From Crossiella cryophila (GTDB lineage: Bacteria > Actinomycetota > Actinomycetes > Mycobacteriales > Pseudonocardiaceae), in the NCBI RefSeq assembly GCF_014204915.1, contig NZ_JACHMH010000001.1:9027501-9091500 (forward strand): 64,000 nucleotides of DNA. Direction: 5' to 3'. The translations under genes and the position numbers were made by a program. The notes beneath the pieces were generated by a model. That model was not told where the DNA came from. It saw only the letters and a list, made by a program, of their open reading frames with translations, and made no database searches. Each line of letters opens with the position of its first letter. Within the stretch, counting starts at the first letter, position 1. Positions 27,898-36,614 of this stretch are shown here, piece after piece.

Positions 27898-28499
27898 AAC
27901 ACAGTGATCCAGTAATCCCAGAACGCCTGCAACACCCCCGCCAGAATCAGCGCGAACCAGCCCGTGAGGACCACCGTGTGAAAGGTGACCAGGCCCCGCC
28001 GCACCCCGGCCGGGCAAGGCAGATGCCCGTGATGCAGGTTGTGCAGCGTGACGTAGAGGAAGATCGGGATCGTCACCGCCCACACCACCAGGCAGTACGG
28101 GCACAGCGCGCCGATCCGGTACAGGCTCTGGAAAATCAGCCAGTGCGTGAACACGACGCCGAAGGTGACCCCGGCCTGCACGCCCAGCCAGAACCAGCGG
28201 CGGAACCGGGCGCCCGCCAGCAATGCCATGCCGATGGTGGTGATCGCGGCGAACCCGGCCACGCCGAGCAGTGGGTTGGGGAAGCCGAAGACCTCGGCCT
28301 GGGCGGTGCGCATCACCGAACCGCAGCTCAGGATCGGGTCGATGCTGCAACTGGGCACGTAGTCCGGATCGCGCAGCAGCACGATCTTCTCCACGGTCAG
28401 CACGAAGGCCGCGGCCAGGCCGAGCAGGCCGCCGGTGATCAGCAGCCAGGGCAGCAGGCGGAGCGGGAACGGGGCCCGCTCCGCCACTGCGGTGCTCAC
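27894..28499 (-). CDS. Vitamin K epoxide reductase (VKOR) family membrane protein
   Basis: A 201-residue protein with about five membrane helices. The redox cysteines of bacterial VKOR are present: the loop pair in VPSCSIDPILSCGSVM and the active-site CPYC in GALCPYCLVVW. It passes electrons from exported DsbA-like proteins to quinone. It is encoded immediately after, and overlaps (ATGA), the DsbA-like gene, the expected redox partner. Together they form a minimal oxidative protein-folding pathway for the many secreted proteins in this neighbourhood. Confidence 0.92.
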   Translation of the reverse strand: MSTAVAERAPFPLRLLPWLLITGGLLGLAAAFVLTVEKIVLLRDPDYVPSCSIDPILSCGSVMRTAQAEVFGFPNPLLGVAGFAAITTIGMALLAGARFRRWFWLGVQAGVTFGVVFTHWLIFQSLYRIGALCPYCLVVWAVTIPIFLYVTLHNLHHGHLPCPAGVRRGLVTFHTVVLTGWFALILAGVLQAFWDYWITVF

Positions 28500-29173
28500 T
28501 TCGCCAGTGCCGCGTCGATGGCGGACTTCAGGCCCTCGTAGCTGGGGCGGCCGGTGTACTGGGCGCCGTTGACGAAGAAGGTCGGGGTGCCGCGCACGCC
28601 GAGGGTGGTGCCGTCGGCGCGGTCGGCGAGCACCCGGGCCTGGGTGGCCGGGTCGTCCAGGTCGCGCTCGAAGGTGGGCAGGTCAAGGCCGATCCGGCGG
28701 GCGAGGTCGAGGAAGGCGCCGCGCTGGTCGGTCTGCTGCTCGCCCCACTGCGCCTGGGTCTCGTAGAGGCCCTGGTACATCGGCTCCAGCTTGCCCTGCT
28801 TGCTCGCCGCCTCCACCGCACGGGCGGCGAGTTCGGCGTTGCGGTGACTGGGAATCGGGAAGTAGCGCAGCACGAAGGTGACCTTGCCCGCGTACTCCGC
28901 GCGCAGCCGCTCCACGCCGGGGTAGGCCGCGCGGCATGCCTCGCACTCCAGGTCGAGGAACTCCACCACGGTGACCTTGCCGTCGGGCGCGGTGGAGAGC
29001 TTGTGGCTGTTGGGCCGGACGAGCACCTCGGCGGGTGCGGTGGACGGTGTGCCCGCCGGAGCGGGCTGGGCGGCCGGGGCCGGGGTGTTGGGGCGGTTGA
29101 ACACGAACAGGGCGGTGACCACCGCGGCGACGACCGCGATGACGACGAGCGAGATCCTGGCATTGGCAGACAT
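28496..29173 (-). CDS. DsbA-family membrane-anchored thiol oxidoreductase
   Basis: A 225-residue protein. One N-terminal membrane anchor (ISLVVIAVVAAVVTALFVF) and a Pro/Ala-rich spacer precede a thioredoxin-fold DsbA domain. The active site is CEAC in LECEACRAAYPG. The cis-proline loop is RGTPTFFVNG, and YEGLKSAIDAAL closes the domain. It would introduce disulfides into exported proteins. Its stop overlaps the VKOR start. A purine-rich stretch precedes the ATG. Confidence 0.92.
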   Translation of the reverse strand: MSANARISLVVIAVVAAVVTALFVFNRPNTPAPAAQPAPAGTPSTAPAEVLVRPNSHKLSTAPDGKVTVVEFLDLECEACRAAYPGVERLRAEYAGKVTFVLRYFPIPSHRNAELAARAVEAASKQGKLEPMYQGLYETQAQWGEQQTDQRGAFLDLARRIGLDLPTFERDLDDPATQARVLADRADGTTLGVRGTPTFFVNGAQYTGRPSYEGLKSAIDAALAK

Positions 29174-29225
29174 GGGTGTCCCTCGGTTCTGGGTGCGTGC
29201 GGGTGGGCGCGAACGCGCGCGGGCG

Positions 29226-29248
29226 CACGAGGCCGGCGGGACCTCGTG
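29226..29248 (-). terminator. Hairpin downstream of the small membrane-protein gene
   Basis: CACGAGG and CCTCGTG pair around a 9-base loop, 21 bases beyond the minus-strand stop at 29269. It is a modest hairpin, plausible as a terminator separating this gene from the DsbA/VKOR genes. Confidence 0.45.
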
Positions 29249-29268
29249 GCGGATGCGGGCGGATCGGC

Positions 29269-29661
29269 CTACGTGCGCAGCACGCAGAGCAGGGCGAGGC
29301 TGGGCGCGGGGCGGTGTCGCCCGGTGGGCGGGCGTGGGGCGCGGAGCTGGGCGAGCACGGTGGTCACCGTCCGCGGGCCGGGCAGCGCGGCCAGCACGAG
29401 CAGCACCGCCACCAGCAACGCCAGGCAGGCGCCGAGCAGGTCGGCCGGGTGGTCAGGGCCGTGCTGCGGCGCGGCCTGGCCGGGCGCGCAGTTGTCGGCG
29501 ACCAGCAACGCGACCGAGTACAGCGAATGGCAGCCCGCGGTGTGCGGATCGTCGGCGTGCCCGGACTCCTGGGTCAGGAGCAGGCCGACCAGCAGGCCGA
29601 GGACGGCGAGAGCCCGCGCGAGACCCGCTCGCGTGCAGTTCCCTCGCCGTCCGCCGAACAC
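29269..29661 (-). CDS. Small membrane protein, DUF6153-like
   Basis: A 130-residue protein with GTG start. There are two hydrophobic stretches (ALAVLGLLVGLLL and LLGACLALLVAVLLVLAAL) separated by a His/Cys-containing loop (HADDPHTAGCHSLY). The tail RPAPSLALLCVLRT resembles the P-P-S-L-x-x-L-x-V-L-R end of DUF6153 actinobacterial proteins. The function is unknown. Codon usage is typical for this genome, which supports a real gene, but the start has no clear ribosome-binding site. Confidence 0.6.
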   Translation of the reverse strand: MFGGRRGNCTRAGLARALAVLGLLVGLLLTQESGHADDPHTAGCHSLYSVALLVADNCAPGQAAPQHGPDHPADLLGACLALLVAVLLVLAALPGPRTVTTVLAQLRAPRPPTGRHRPAPSLALLCVLRT

Positions 29662-29671
29662 GCCGCTCAGG

Positions 29672-29974
29672 CTACTGGAGCGAGCAGGGCGCCCACTGCG
29701 CTCCGCCCGGACAAGCGTCGAACTGCTCCGGCGTCACCCCGAACGGCTGTGGCTGGTCCACGAGTCGCCGACTCCCGGGCTCGAGCCGGAGGTAGACCTT
29801 CAACGGCTCCGGCTCCGACCTGGTGGCCGGGGCCGCGATCAGCTGCCCGGCAACGGGTTCGGTCACCTTGACCCCGCCCGCCACCGCCACGCCCAGCGGC
29901 ACGATCAGCGATAGCGCGGCCGCCCCCGCCGTCAGCAGACCCCAGCACCCCGGATAGCTCCGCTGCAGTGCCAA
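29672..29974 (-). CDS. Small single-span membrane protein, unknown
   Basis: A 100-residue protein, MALQRSYPGCWGLLTAG onward, with one hydrophobic segment (AALSLIVPLGVAVAGG) and an exposed C-terminal part ending GGAQWAPCSLQ. I place the start at a TTG (29974) because GGGGAGA lies 7 bases upstream; the frame runs open to 30073 without such a site. It has no recognised family. It is followed 10 bases later by the DUF6153-like gene, so the two may be co-transcribed. Confidence 0.5.
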   Translation of the reverse strand: MALQRSYPGCWGLLTAGAAALSLIVPLGVAVAGGVKVTEPVAGQLIAAPATRSEPEPLKVYLRLEPGSRRLVDQPQPFGVTPEQFDACPGGAQWAPCSLQ

Positions 29975-30026
29975 CGTTGATCTCCCCTCGAATGGCAACA
30001 GTCTTTCCCTAAAGCATGTTGGCAGG

Positions 30027-30698
30027 CTACCGGGAACTGTTACAGAACGTCGCTGATAGCCGGTCGTAGGCAAGCCGCAGGTGCGCCACGAACAACTCGG
30101 TGCTGTGCCCGGGATCCCCCGCGCGCAACGCCGCCACCAGCGACCGGTGCTCGCCGGGGACCTGACGGCGGTAGTCGGTGCTGATCGCGATCCGGCTGAG
30201 CAGGAACAGGATGATCTGGGCGCGGATGGCCGACCATGCCTGGTTCAGCCGGTCGTGGCGGGTGGCGGCGTAGACCGTGTCGTGGAACTCCAGGTCAAGG
30301 CGCAGCAGTTCGTGCTCGGTGCCCGCGGTGTGCATCCGGTCCACGATCGCGTCCAGGGCGGTCAGGTCGGCCGGGGTGGCGTGGGCGTGGAAGCGGGCCA
30401 CCGCCAGGCGTTCCAGGGCCTCGCGCAGGGTGTACAGCTCCTCGGCGTCCTCGGCGGACAGGGTGGTGACGGTGGCGCCGCGGTGCCACTGGGTGCGGAC
30501 CAGGCCCTCGCGTTCCAGCTTGGCCAGCGCCTCCCGGATCGGACCCCGGCTGACCTCCAGGCGGGCGGCCAGGTCGACCTCGCGCAGGGGCGCGCCGGGC
30601 GGGAAGGCGCCGTCGAAGATCGCGGCGCGGATGCGGTCGGCGACCTCGTCGGCCAGGCCGCGGCGGTCGGCGGGACGCAGCGGCGTGGTGTCGGTCAC
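30027..30698 (-). CDS. GntR-family regulator, FadR/FCD subfamily
   Basis: A 223-residue repressor. The N-terminal winged helix (LADEVADRIRAAIFDG, LAARLEVSRGPIREALAKLEREGLV) is followed by an all-helical FCD domain (LYTLREALERLAVARF, RLDLEFHDTVYAATRH), which often binds a metal and an organic acid. The GTG at 30698 is chosen because GGAGG lies 5 bases upstream; an ATG at 30743 is in frame but falls inside a palindromic operator. It diverges from the VOC gene, the likely target. Confidence 0.88.
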   Translation of the reverse strand: MTDTTPLRPADRRGLADEVADRIRAAIFDGAFPPGAPLREVDLAARLEVSRGPIREALAKLEREGLVRTQWHRGATVTTLSAEDAEELYTLREALERLAVARFHAHATPADLTALDAIVDRMHTAGTEHELLRLDLEFHDTVYAATRHDRLNQAWSAIRAQIILFLLSRIAISTDYRRQVPGEHRSLVAALRAGDPGHSTELFVAHLRLAYDRLSATFCNSSR

Positions 30699-30731
30699 CT
30701 TGGCCTCCAGCAGCAGGTCGGCAGATTGTCT

Positions 30732-30745
30732 GAATGTTAACATTC
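30732..30745. promoter_or_regulatory. Perfect palindromic operator between GntR and VOC genes
   Basis: GAATGTTAACATTC is a perfect 14-bp palindrome and AT-rich, in an otherwise GC-rich setting. It lies 33 bases before the GntR start and 34 before the VOC start, almost exactly midway. This is the expected position for an autoregulating GntR-family repressor; binding itself is inferred. Confidence 0.7.
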
Positions 30746-30779
30746 TGCCGTCCTGAGTGACCCTGTTTGAGGAGTGCGC

Positions 30780-31193
30780 ATGTCCGTGCCTCGATTCCAC
30801 CTGGCGATCCCGGTCGACGACCTCGGCGCCGCGCGGCGGTTCTACGGCGAGGTGCTGGGCTGCCCGCAGGGGCGGTCCGCGGACAGCTGGGTGGACTGGA
30901 ACTTCTACGGCCACCAGCTGGTCACCCACCTCGCCCCGCGCAACCCGGACGCGCACAACCCGGTGGACGGGCACGACGTGCCGGTGCCGCACTTCGGGCT
31001 GCTGCTGGGCACCGTGCAGTTCGACGAACTGGCCGAACGGCTGCGCGCGGCGGGCACCGTGTTCGTGATCGAGCCCTACCTGCGCTTCGCCGGGGAGAAG
31101 GGCGAGCAGTGGACCATGTTCCTGCGCGACCCGGCCGGGAACGCGTTGGAGTTCAAGGCTTTCGCCGATGACGACCAGGTGTTCGCGGTCTGA
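30780..31193 (+). CDS. VOC-superfamily protein (glyoxalase/dioxygenase-like)
   Basis: A 137-residue protein of two beta-alpha-beta-beta-beta modules: [24 protein letters not shown] at the start, and [18 protein letters not shown] near the end. The first histidine (FHLAI) and the late glutamate (LEFKAF) are the usual metal ligands. The family includes glyoxalases, dioxygenases and thiol-transfer resistance proteins, so no substrate is assigned. GAGGAG precedes the ATG by about 7 bases. Regulation by the divergent GntR protein is likely. Confidence 0.85.
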   Translation: MSVPRFHLAIPVDDLGAARRFYGEVLGCPQGRSADSWVDWNFYGHQLVTHLAPRNPDAHNPVDGHDVPVPHFGLLLGTVQFDELAERLRAAGTVFVIEPYLRFAGEKGEQWTMFLRDPAGNALEFKAFADDDQVFAV

Positions 31194-31222
31194 CCCGGAG
31201 GGGGGTGGGCCAGACCGCGAAC
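31181..31222. terminator. Hairpin terminator overlapping the VOC stop codon
   Basis: GTTCGCGGTCTG and CAGACCGCGAAC form a perfect 12-bp stem with an 18-base loop. The left arm runs into the VOC stop codon, so termination begins inside the coding end. The convergent gene ends at 31258, so it may serve both strands. Confidence 0.75.
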
Positions 31223-31257
31223 TTCAGGCGTGGCGCTGGGCGCCGACGGCACGACGG

Positions 31258-31773
31258 TCAGCGTCGCGCCACGCCGGGCTGGTCCTCGATCGCCGGGCTC
31301 ACCACCGGTCCGGGCGAGGAGCTGGTGCCAGGGGTGACGGTGACCTGCCCCTGCGCGGGCACCGGCGGGTAACCCTGACCCGCGTTCTGCTGGGCGTGCC
31401 GTTCCTCGATCCGCTCGTTCATCTCATCGGCCATCAGCTGCTCGCGCTGGCGGGCCCTGATCCGGTTCAGGATCGCCATGGTCACCCCGTGCATGAGGCC
31501 GAGCAGCAGCAACACGATGCCCAGCTTGGTGATCACGGTCTGCACCATGCCGCCGACCTGGACCTCCATCGTTGAGATGATCATGAACAGGCCCAGCACG
31601 ACCAGGTGGAACAGCACCGCGACCAGCCGGGCCATGGACGCGGCCGCCTCCTGGTCCCGGTAGCCCTGCTGGAGGTAGGCCTTCCCGCTGCGCAGGATGA
31701 GCTGGCCGTCGACGAGCACCAGGATCACCCCGAGCACCAGGAACGCGACATACCCGTTGAGGTTCTCGTCCAC
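31258..31773 (-). CDS. Membrane protein of unknown function
   Basis: A 171-residue protein with three hydrophobic segments: GYVAFLVLGVILVLVDG, ARLVAVLFHLVVLGLFMII and KLGIVLLLLGLMHGVTMAIL. A charged region (RIRARQREQLMADEMNER) and a Pro/Gln/Ser-rich tail of about 45 residues follow. The GTG at 31773 is chosen because GAGAAGG lies about 8 bases upstream; the frame is open to 31839. I do not recognise the family. It is divergent from the LCP ligase gene. Confidence 0.65.
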   Translation of the reverse strand: MDENLNGYVAFLVLGVILVLVDGQLILRSGKAYLQQGYRDQEAAASMARLVAVLFHLVVLGLFMIISTMEVQVGGMVQTVITKLGIVLLLLGLMHGVTMAILNRIRARQREQLMADEMNERIEERHAQQNAGQGYPPVPAQGQVTVTPGTSSSPGPVVSPAIEDQPGVARR

Positions 31774-31887
31774 CTGACTCACCTTCTCGACGTCTGGACC
31801 AGCGCGTGTTGGTCTGTTCCCCGGGTACCCGCTGGGCACACACGGTGAAACACCGGTGCCGCCGGGTCACTGACCGCCGGAAATGCG

Positions 31888-31893
31888 TATGGT
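31888..31893 (+). promoter_or_regulatory. -10 element for a probably leaderless LCP transcript
   Basis: TATGGT matches the actinobacterial -10 pattern TANNNT and ends exactly 6 bases before the GTG at 31900, the spacing seen at leaderless genes. No Shine-Dalgarno sequence is present before that GTG, which agrees with leaderless translation. Confidence 0.5.
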
Positions 31894-31899
31894 GACGTC

Positions 31900-32910
31900 G
31901 TGTCTGGTCATTACTACCGGGAGGCCACGCCGGTGCAGGCGAAACCGCGCCGCAAACGGCGCTGGGGCCGAATCGTGCTCATCGTGCTGCTGGTCCTGCT
32001 CATCGGACTGGTCGCCTTCTGGTTCTACCTCGACTCCAAGCTGAACCGGATCAACGCGCTCAAGGACTACCCCGGCAGGCCGGCGGACACCCCAGGCACC
32101 AACTGGCTGGTGGTCGGCTCGGACAGCCGCGAGGGACTGTCCGAGGAGGACCGCGAGGAGCTGGCCACCGGTGGCGCTGCGGGCAAGCGGACCGACACCA
32201 TGATGCTGCTGCACATCCCCGACGGCTCCGGACCGTCCACTTTGGTCTCATTGCCTCGGGACTCCTTTGTGGACATCCCAGGCAAGAAGAAGCAGAAGCT
32301 CAACGCCGCCTTCGCCCTCGGCGGGGCGGAACTGCTGGTGCGCACGGTGGAGACCAACACCGGGATCCACATCGACCACTACGCCGAGATCGGCTTCGGC
32401 GGGTTCGTGCACATCGTCGACGCGGTCGGCGGGGTGGACATGTGCATCGACAAGCCGATGAAGGACCCCAAAGCAGGCCTCGACCTGCAGGCCGGCTGCC
32501 AGGAACTCGACGGCGCGCAGGCACTGGGTTACGTGCGCACCAGGGCCACCCCCCGGGCCGACCTGGACCGGATCGCGCGGCAGCGGCAGTTCCTCTCCGC
32601 GCTGGTGGACAAGGCGACCGGGTTCACCACGATCATCAACCCGTTCCGGGCGATCCCGTTGGCCAACAACACCGTGGAGACGCTGACCGTCAACGAGGGC
32701 GACCACCTGCACAACCTGACCGGGCTGGCCTGGGCGATGCGCGGGGCGGCCGACGGCGGGCTGGTGACCACCACGGTGCCGCTGGGCGCCAGCCGCAGCG
32801 TGGCGGGCGTGGGCTCGGTGGTGCAGTGGGATCCGGCCAGGTCCAAGCGGTTCTTCGACGCGCTCAAGAACGACACCCCACTGCCCCAGGACCTGATCAC
32901 CTCGGGCTGA
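31900..32910 (+). CDS. LCP-family (LytR-CpsA-Psr) cell-wall glycopolymer ligase
   Basis: A 336-residue protein. A basic cytosolic N-terminus (KPRRKRRWGR) and one membrane anchor (IVLIVLLVLLIGLVAFWFY) precede the extracytoplasmic LCP domain. Family blocks are NWLVVGSDSRE, RTDTMMLLHIP, LVSLPRDSFVDIPG, KLNAAFALGG and the arginine-rich YVRTRATPRADLDRIARQRQF, which binds the lipid diphosphate. LCP enzymes attach teichoic acid-like or arabinogalactan-type polymers to peptidoglycan. A -10 element 6 bases before the GTG suggests a leaderless mRNA. Two cysteines in the domain (MCIDKP, AGCQEL) may form a disulfide. Confidence 0.92.
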   Translation: MSGHYYREATPVQAKPRRKRRWGRIVLIVLLVLLIGLVAFWFYLDSKLNRINALKDYPGRPADTPGTNWLVVGSDSREGLSEEDREELATGGAAGKRTDTMMLLHIPDGSGPSTLVSLPRDSFVDIPGKKKQKLNAAFALGGAELLVRTVETNTGIHIDHYAEIGFGGFVHIVDAVGGVDMCIDKPMKDPKAGLDLQAGCQELDGAQALGYVRTRATPRADLDRIARQRQFLSALVDKATGFTTIINPFRAIPLANNTVETLTVNEGDHLHNLTGLAWAMRGAADGGLVTTTVPLGASRSVAGVGSVVQWDPARSKRFFDALKNDTPLPQDLITSG

Positions 32911-33031
32911 CATCAACCGATCGGCTGATGCCGGTCATCAACCGCTCCACCTGCCACCTGGACGATCCGCGAACATCGCCGTCCGCCGCAAGCTGTGTTC
33001 CGACAACGGAACTAGCGAGAGGCGGGCGGCG

Positions 33032-33934
33032 ATGCCGGTTATCGAGGTGGCCAACCTGCACAAGCGCTACCGCGAGCACACCGCGGTGGCCGATGTGTCC
33101 TTCACCGTGGAACGCGGTGAGATCTTCGGGATCCTGGGCCCCAACGGCGCGGGCAAGACCACCACGGTCGAATGCGTCACCGGGTTGCGCGAACGGGACG
33201 GCGGCACGGTCCGGGTGCTCGGCGAGGACCCCGCGCACGGCAGCCTGGCGCTGCGGGCCGCCCTGGGGGTGCAGCTCCAGCAGGGCCGGTTGCCGGACAA
33301 GATCACCGTCTGGGAGGCACTGGACCTCTACGCCTCCTTCTACCCGGAACCCGCCAGCCCACAGCGGCTGATCGAGGAGTGGGGGCTGCGGGAGAAGCGG
33401 AACACCGCCTTCCGCAAGCTCTCCGGCGGGCAGAAACAGCGACTGCTGATCGCGCTGGCCCTCATCGGCAACCCGAAGATCGCGGTGCTGGACGAGCTGA
33501 CCACCGGCCTGGACCCGCAGGCCCGCCGGGACACCTGGGAACTGGTGGAACGGGTGCGGGACAACGGGGTCACGGTGCTGCTGGTCACCCACTTCATGGC
33601 CGAGGCGGAACGACTCTGCGACCGGATCGCGGTGATCGACCAGGGCCGGGTGGTCGCCCTGGACACCCCGGGCGGCCTGGTCGCCAGCGTGCGCGCGGAG
33701 GTACGGATCCGGTTCCGGCCCTCGATCCCGCTGCCGCCAGGGTTCCTGGAATCGCTGCCGGATGTGTCCGGAGTGGACCGGAGCGGATCGGTGATCACGG
33801 TGCGCGGCACGGGAAACCTGCTGCACACGGTGACCGCGACGCTGGCCAGGGCCGGGATCGTGGCCGAGGACCTGCGCCTGGACCAGACCGGCCTGGACGA
33901 CGCCTTCGTGGCACTCACCGGCACCGAACGCTGA
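33032..33934 (+). CDS. ABC-2 exporter ATP-binding protein
   Basis: A 300-residue ATPase: Walker A GPNGAGKTT (about 37-45), Q-loop LGVQLQQG, signature LSGGQKQR (about 130), Walker B IAVLDE (about 150) and the switch histidine in LVTHFMAEAE. The C-terminal 80 residues are the DrrA/CcmA-type extension. It powers the permease encoded 27 bases downstream. The four-gene unit (ATPase, permease, histidine kinase, response regulator) has the layout of antibiotic- or envelope-stress export modules of the LiaRS/DesKR type. GAGAGG lies upstream of the ATG. Confidence 0.92.
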   Translation: MPVIEVANLHKRYREHTAVADVSFTVERGEIFGILGPNGAGKTTTVECVTGLRERDGGTVRVLGEDPAHGSLALRAALGVQLQQGRLPDKITVWEALDLYASFYPEPASPQRLIEEWGLREKRNTAFRKLSGGQKQRLLIALALIGNPKIAVLDELTTGLDPQARRDTWELVERVRDNGVTVLLVTHFMAEAERLCDRIAVIDQGRVVALDTPGGLVASVRAEVRIRFRPSIPLPPGFLESLPDVSGVDRSGSVITVRGTGNLLHTVTATLARAGIVAEDLRLDQTGLDDAFVALTGTER

Positions 33935-33961
33935 GCCCGACTCTCCACAAAGGACACTGAC

Positions 33962-34687
33962 ATGCACGTGCTGCGCAAGCTCTTCGTCGTCGAACTCAAG
34001 CTGCTGCTGCGGGAACCCGCCGCCTGGCTGCTGGTGCTGATGCTGCCGCTGGCCCTGGTCACCATGTTCGGCCTGACGGCCAGCCCGCGGACCAACACCA
34101 ACCCGATCGTCACCTACTTCCCGGCCATGGCGCTCTCCCTCGGCGTGGCCCAGCTCGCGCTGACCCTGCTGCCCGGCGCGCTGGCGACCTACCGGGAGAA
34201 CGGCATACTCCGTCGTATGGCCTCCACCCCGGTGCACCCGAGCAGGCTGCTGGGCGCGCAGCTCGCGGTCAGCCTGCTGATGGCGCTGACCGCGCTGGCC
34301 ATGGTGCTCGTGGTCGGCTCGTTCGTTCTCGGCTTCCCGCTGCCCAAGGAGCCGCTGGGCTTCGCGCTGGCCTTCCTGCTCGGCACCGGCGCGCTGTTCG
34401 CGGTCGGGCTCTGCGTGGCCGCGGTGGCGCCCAGCGGCCGGGTGGCCAGTGGGATCGGCGCCGGGGTGTTCTTCCTGTTGATCATCTTCGGCGGGGTGTT
34501 CATGCCTGCCGAGGTGACCCCGAAGTTCATGACCACCATCGGCTCCTACCTGCCGATCGGGGCGTCCATGCAGGCCATGCGGGCCAGCTGGGCCGGGGAG
34601 TGGCCGGACACGCTGCCGCTGGTGGCGATGGCCGGGCTGATCGTGGTCTTCGGCGCCGTGGCCGCGCGGACGTTCCGATGGGAGTGA
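33962..34687 (+). CDS. ABC-2 type permease
   Basis: A 241-residue membrane protein with six hydrophobic segments (for example AAWLLVLMLPLALVTMFGL and GAGVFFLLIIFGGVFM) and the typical RRMASTPVHPSRLLGAQL cytosolic loop of ABC-2 permeases. It forms the channel for the preceding ATPase. Its 3' end overlaps the histidine kinase start by 10 bases, implying coupled translation. The exported compound is unknown; drugs, lipids and peptides are all possible. Confidence 0.9.
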   Translation: MHVLRKLFVVELKLLLREPAAWLLVLMLPLALVTMFGLTASPRTNTNPIVTYFPAMALSLGVAQLALTLLPGALATYRENGILRRMASTPVHPSRLLGAQLAVSLLMALTALAMVLVVGSFVLGFPLPKEPLGFALAFLLGTGALFAVGLCVAAVAPSGRVASGIGAGVFFLLIIFGGVFMPAEVTPKFMTTIGSYLPIGASMQAMRASWAGEWPDTLPLVAMAGLIVVFGAVAARTFRWE

Positions 34688-35967
34688 TCCAGGAGCTGCA
34701 CGGGCGGCCGGACGCGCCTGCCAGGTGGGTGCACCTGGCCTGGGTGTACGGCACGCTCGCGCTGTCCAGTTCCCTGGTGTGGGTCACCGGCGGCTGGCCT
34801 GCCGGGACCGAGCTGACCGTGTTGCTGGTGCTGCTGGGGCTGGCCGTGTTGTGGCTGCCCTGGCTGCCGGACCTGGTCGCGGAGAACCGGCGGGACGGCC
34901 GGTTCTGGATCCCGGCCGAGCGGCAGACCGGCAGGCGGCGGTGGCTGGCGATCGGCTACTACGCGGTGCTGGTGGCCATCGGCGGCAGCCTGCTGGCGGT
35001 GGACCCGCAGTACGCCGCGTTCGCCTCGGTGGCCTACCCGTCCGCCTTCCTGCTGTTCCCGGCCCGCGGGGCGATGGTCGGGGTCGGGGTGACCGCGGTG
35101 GTCAACCTGGCGGCGCAGACCGACTGGCTGACCGAGCACGTCCAGCCGTACTCGGCGCTGCTGGGGCTGTTGCTGCCGCTGGCCTTCGGCGGCTGGGTGA
35201 TCGGCAGGGAGAGCGAGCGGCGGCGCGCCATGGTGACCGAGCTGACCGCGGCCAACGCGGCACTGCGGGAGACCATGGCGGAGAACGCCGGGCTGCACGC
35301 CCAGTTGCTGACCCAGGCCAGGGAGGCCGGGGTGCGGGAGGAGCGGCAGCGGATGGCGCGGGAGATCCACGACACCCTCGCGCAGGGGCTGACCGGGATC
35401 ATCACCCAGCTCAACGCGGCCGACCGGGTGCCGGGCGAGGCGGAGCGGCGGGAGCACCTGGACCGGGTGCGGACGCTGGCCGCGGACAGCCTGGCCGAGG
35501 CGCGCCGGTCGGTGCGGGCGCTGCGGCCGGAGGCGCTGACCGACTCGCCGCTGCCGGAGGCGCTGGCCGAGCTGACCGCGAAATGGGCCGCCGCCAACGG
35601 GATCACCCCGGAGCTGGCGGTCACCGGTGATCCGGACCGGCTGGCCACCGGGGTGGAGGTGGTGCTGTTCCGGGTGGCGCAGGAGGCGCTGACCAACGTG
35701 GCCAAGCACGCCAAGGCGAGCAGGGTCGGCGTGACACTGTCCTATGAGGACGATGTGGTGCTGCTGGACGTGGTCGACGACGGGGTGGGCATCCAGCCGC
35801 GCACCGGCTGCGCGCCGGGGGTGGAGGGCTACGGTCTCGGCGTGATGCGGCAGCGGGTGCGCGGGGTGGGCGGCACGCTGGAGATCGAGAGCGGTCCGGG
35901 CCAGGGCACCGCGGTGGCCGCCGCGGTGCCGGCGATCCCGTTCGAGGCCGGGGAAGGCGAGGCATGA
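34678..35967 (+). CDS. NarL/DesK-type sensor histidine kinase
   Basis: A 429-residue kinase. About six hydrophobic segments lie in the first 185 residues with little extracytoplasmic sequence, suggesting an intramembrane sensor. A coiled region (ELTAANAALRETMAENAGLHAQ) leads to the HisKA_3 box REIHDTLAQGLTG (His near 230) and a HATPase domain (VAQEALTNVAKHAKAS, DDGVGIQP, GYGLGVMRQR). The ATG lies inside the end of the permease gene. Intramembrane-sensing kinases paired with ABC exporters usually respond to envelope damage or to the exported drug. Confidence 0.92.
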   Translation: MGVIQELHGRPDAPARWVHLAWVYGTLALSSSLVWVTGGWPAGTELTVLLVLLGLAVLWLPWLPDLVAENRRDGRFWIPAERQTGRRRWLAIGYYAVLVAIGGSLLAVDPQYAAFASVAYPSAFLLFPARGAMVGVGVTAVVNLAAQTDWLTEHVQPYSALLGLLLPLAFGGWVIGRESERRRAMVTELTAANAALRETMAENAGLHAQLLTQAREAGVREERQRMAREIHDTLAQGLTGIITQLNAADRVPGEAERREHLDRVRTLAADSLAEARRSVRALRPEALTDSPLPEALAELTAKWAAANGITPELAVTGDPDRLATGVEVVLFRVAQEALTNVAKHAKASRVGVTLSYEDDVVLLDVVDDGVGIQPRTGCAPGVEGYGLGVMRQRVRGVGGTLEIESGPGQGTAVAAAVPAIPFEAGEGEA

Positions 35968-36587
35968 GCCGGATCAGGTTGCTGATCGTGGACGACCACC
36001 CGATCGTGCGGAACGGGCTGGCCGTGGCCTTCGGCGCGGAACCGGACATCGAGGTGGTCGGCGAGGCGGCCAACGGCCTGGAGGCGGTCGAGCTGGCCGC
36101 GCGGGTGGCCGCGGACGTGGTGCTGATGGACCTGCGGATGCCGGAGCTGGACGGGGTGCGGGCGATCCGGCGGCTGCGCGAGCAGCACCCGGAGCTGCGG
36201 GTGCTGGTGCTGACCACCTTCGACACCGATTCGGACGTGCTGCCCGCGATCGAGGCCGGGGCCACCGGCTACCTGCTCAAGGACGCCCCGCCGGAGGAGC
36301 TGCTCAAGGCGGTGCGGGCGGCCAGCCGCGGTGAGTCGGTGCTGGCGCCGACGGTGGCCGGGCGGTTGATCGGTCAGGTGCGCAAGCCGGCCCGAGGGGC
36401 GCTGAGCAAGCGCGAGCTGGAGGTGTTGACGCTGGTCGCGGGCGGGGCCACCAACCGGGAGGCGGCGCGCAGGCTGTTCATCAGCGAGGCCAGCATCAAG
36501 ACGCATCTGCTGCACATCTACGCGAAACTGGACGTGCGGGACCGCGCGGCCGCGGTCGGGGAGGCGTACCGGCGGGGCCTGTTGTAG
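35964..36587 (+). CDS. NarL/LuxR-type response regulator
   Basis: A 207-residue regulator. The receiver (RLLIVDDHPIVRNGLA, phospho-aspartate in VVLMDLRMPELDG, LKDAPPEELLKAV) precedes a LuxR-type helix-turn-helix (LSKRELEVLTLVAGG, NREAARRLFISEASIKTHL). It overlaps the kinase stop by 4 bases. It most likely activates its own ABC exporter operon. No inverted-repeat operator stands out before the ATPase gene. Confidence 0.93.
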   Translation: MSRIRLLIVDDHPIVRNGLAVAFGAEPDIEVVGEAANGLEAVELAARVAADVVLMDLRMPELDGVRAIRRLREQHPELRVLVLTTFDTDSDVLPAIEAGATGYLLKDAPPEELLKAVRAASRGESVLAPTVAGRLIGQVRKPARGALSKRELEVLTLVAGGATNREAARRLFISEASIKTHLLHIYAKLDVRDRAAAVGEAYRRGLL

Positions 36588-36614
36588 GCCCCGCCGACGC
36601 GAGCCAGCTCCGGA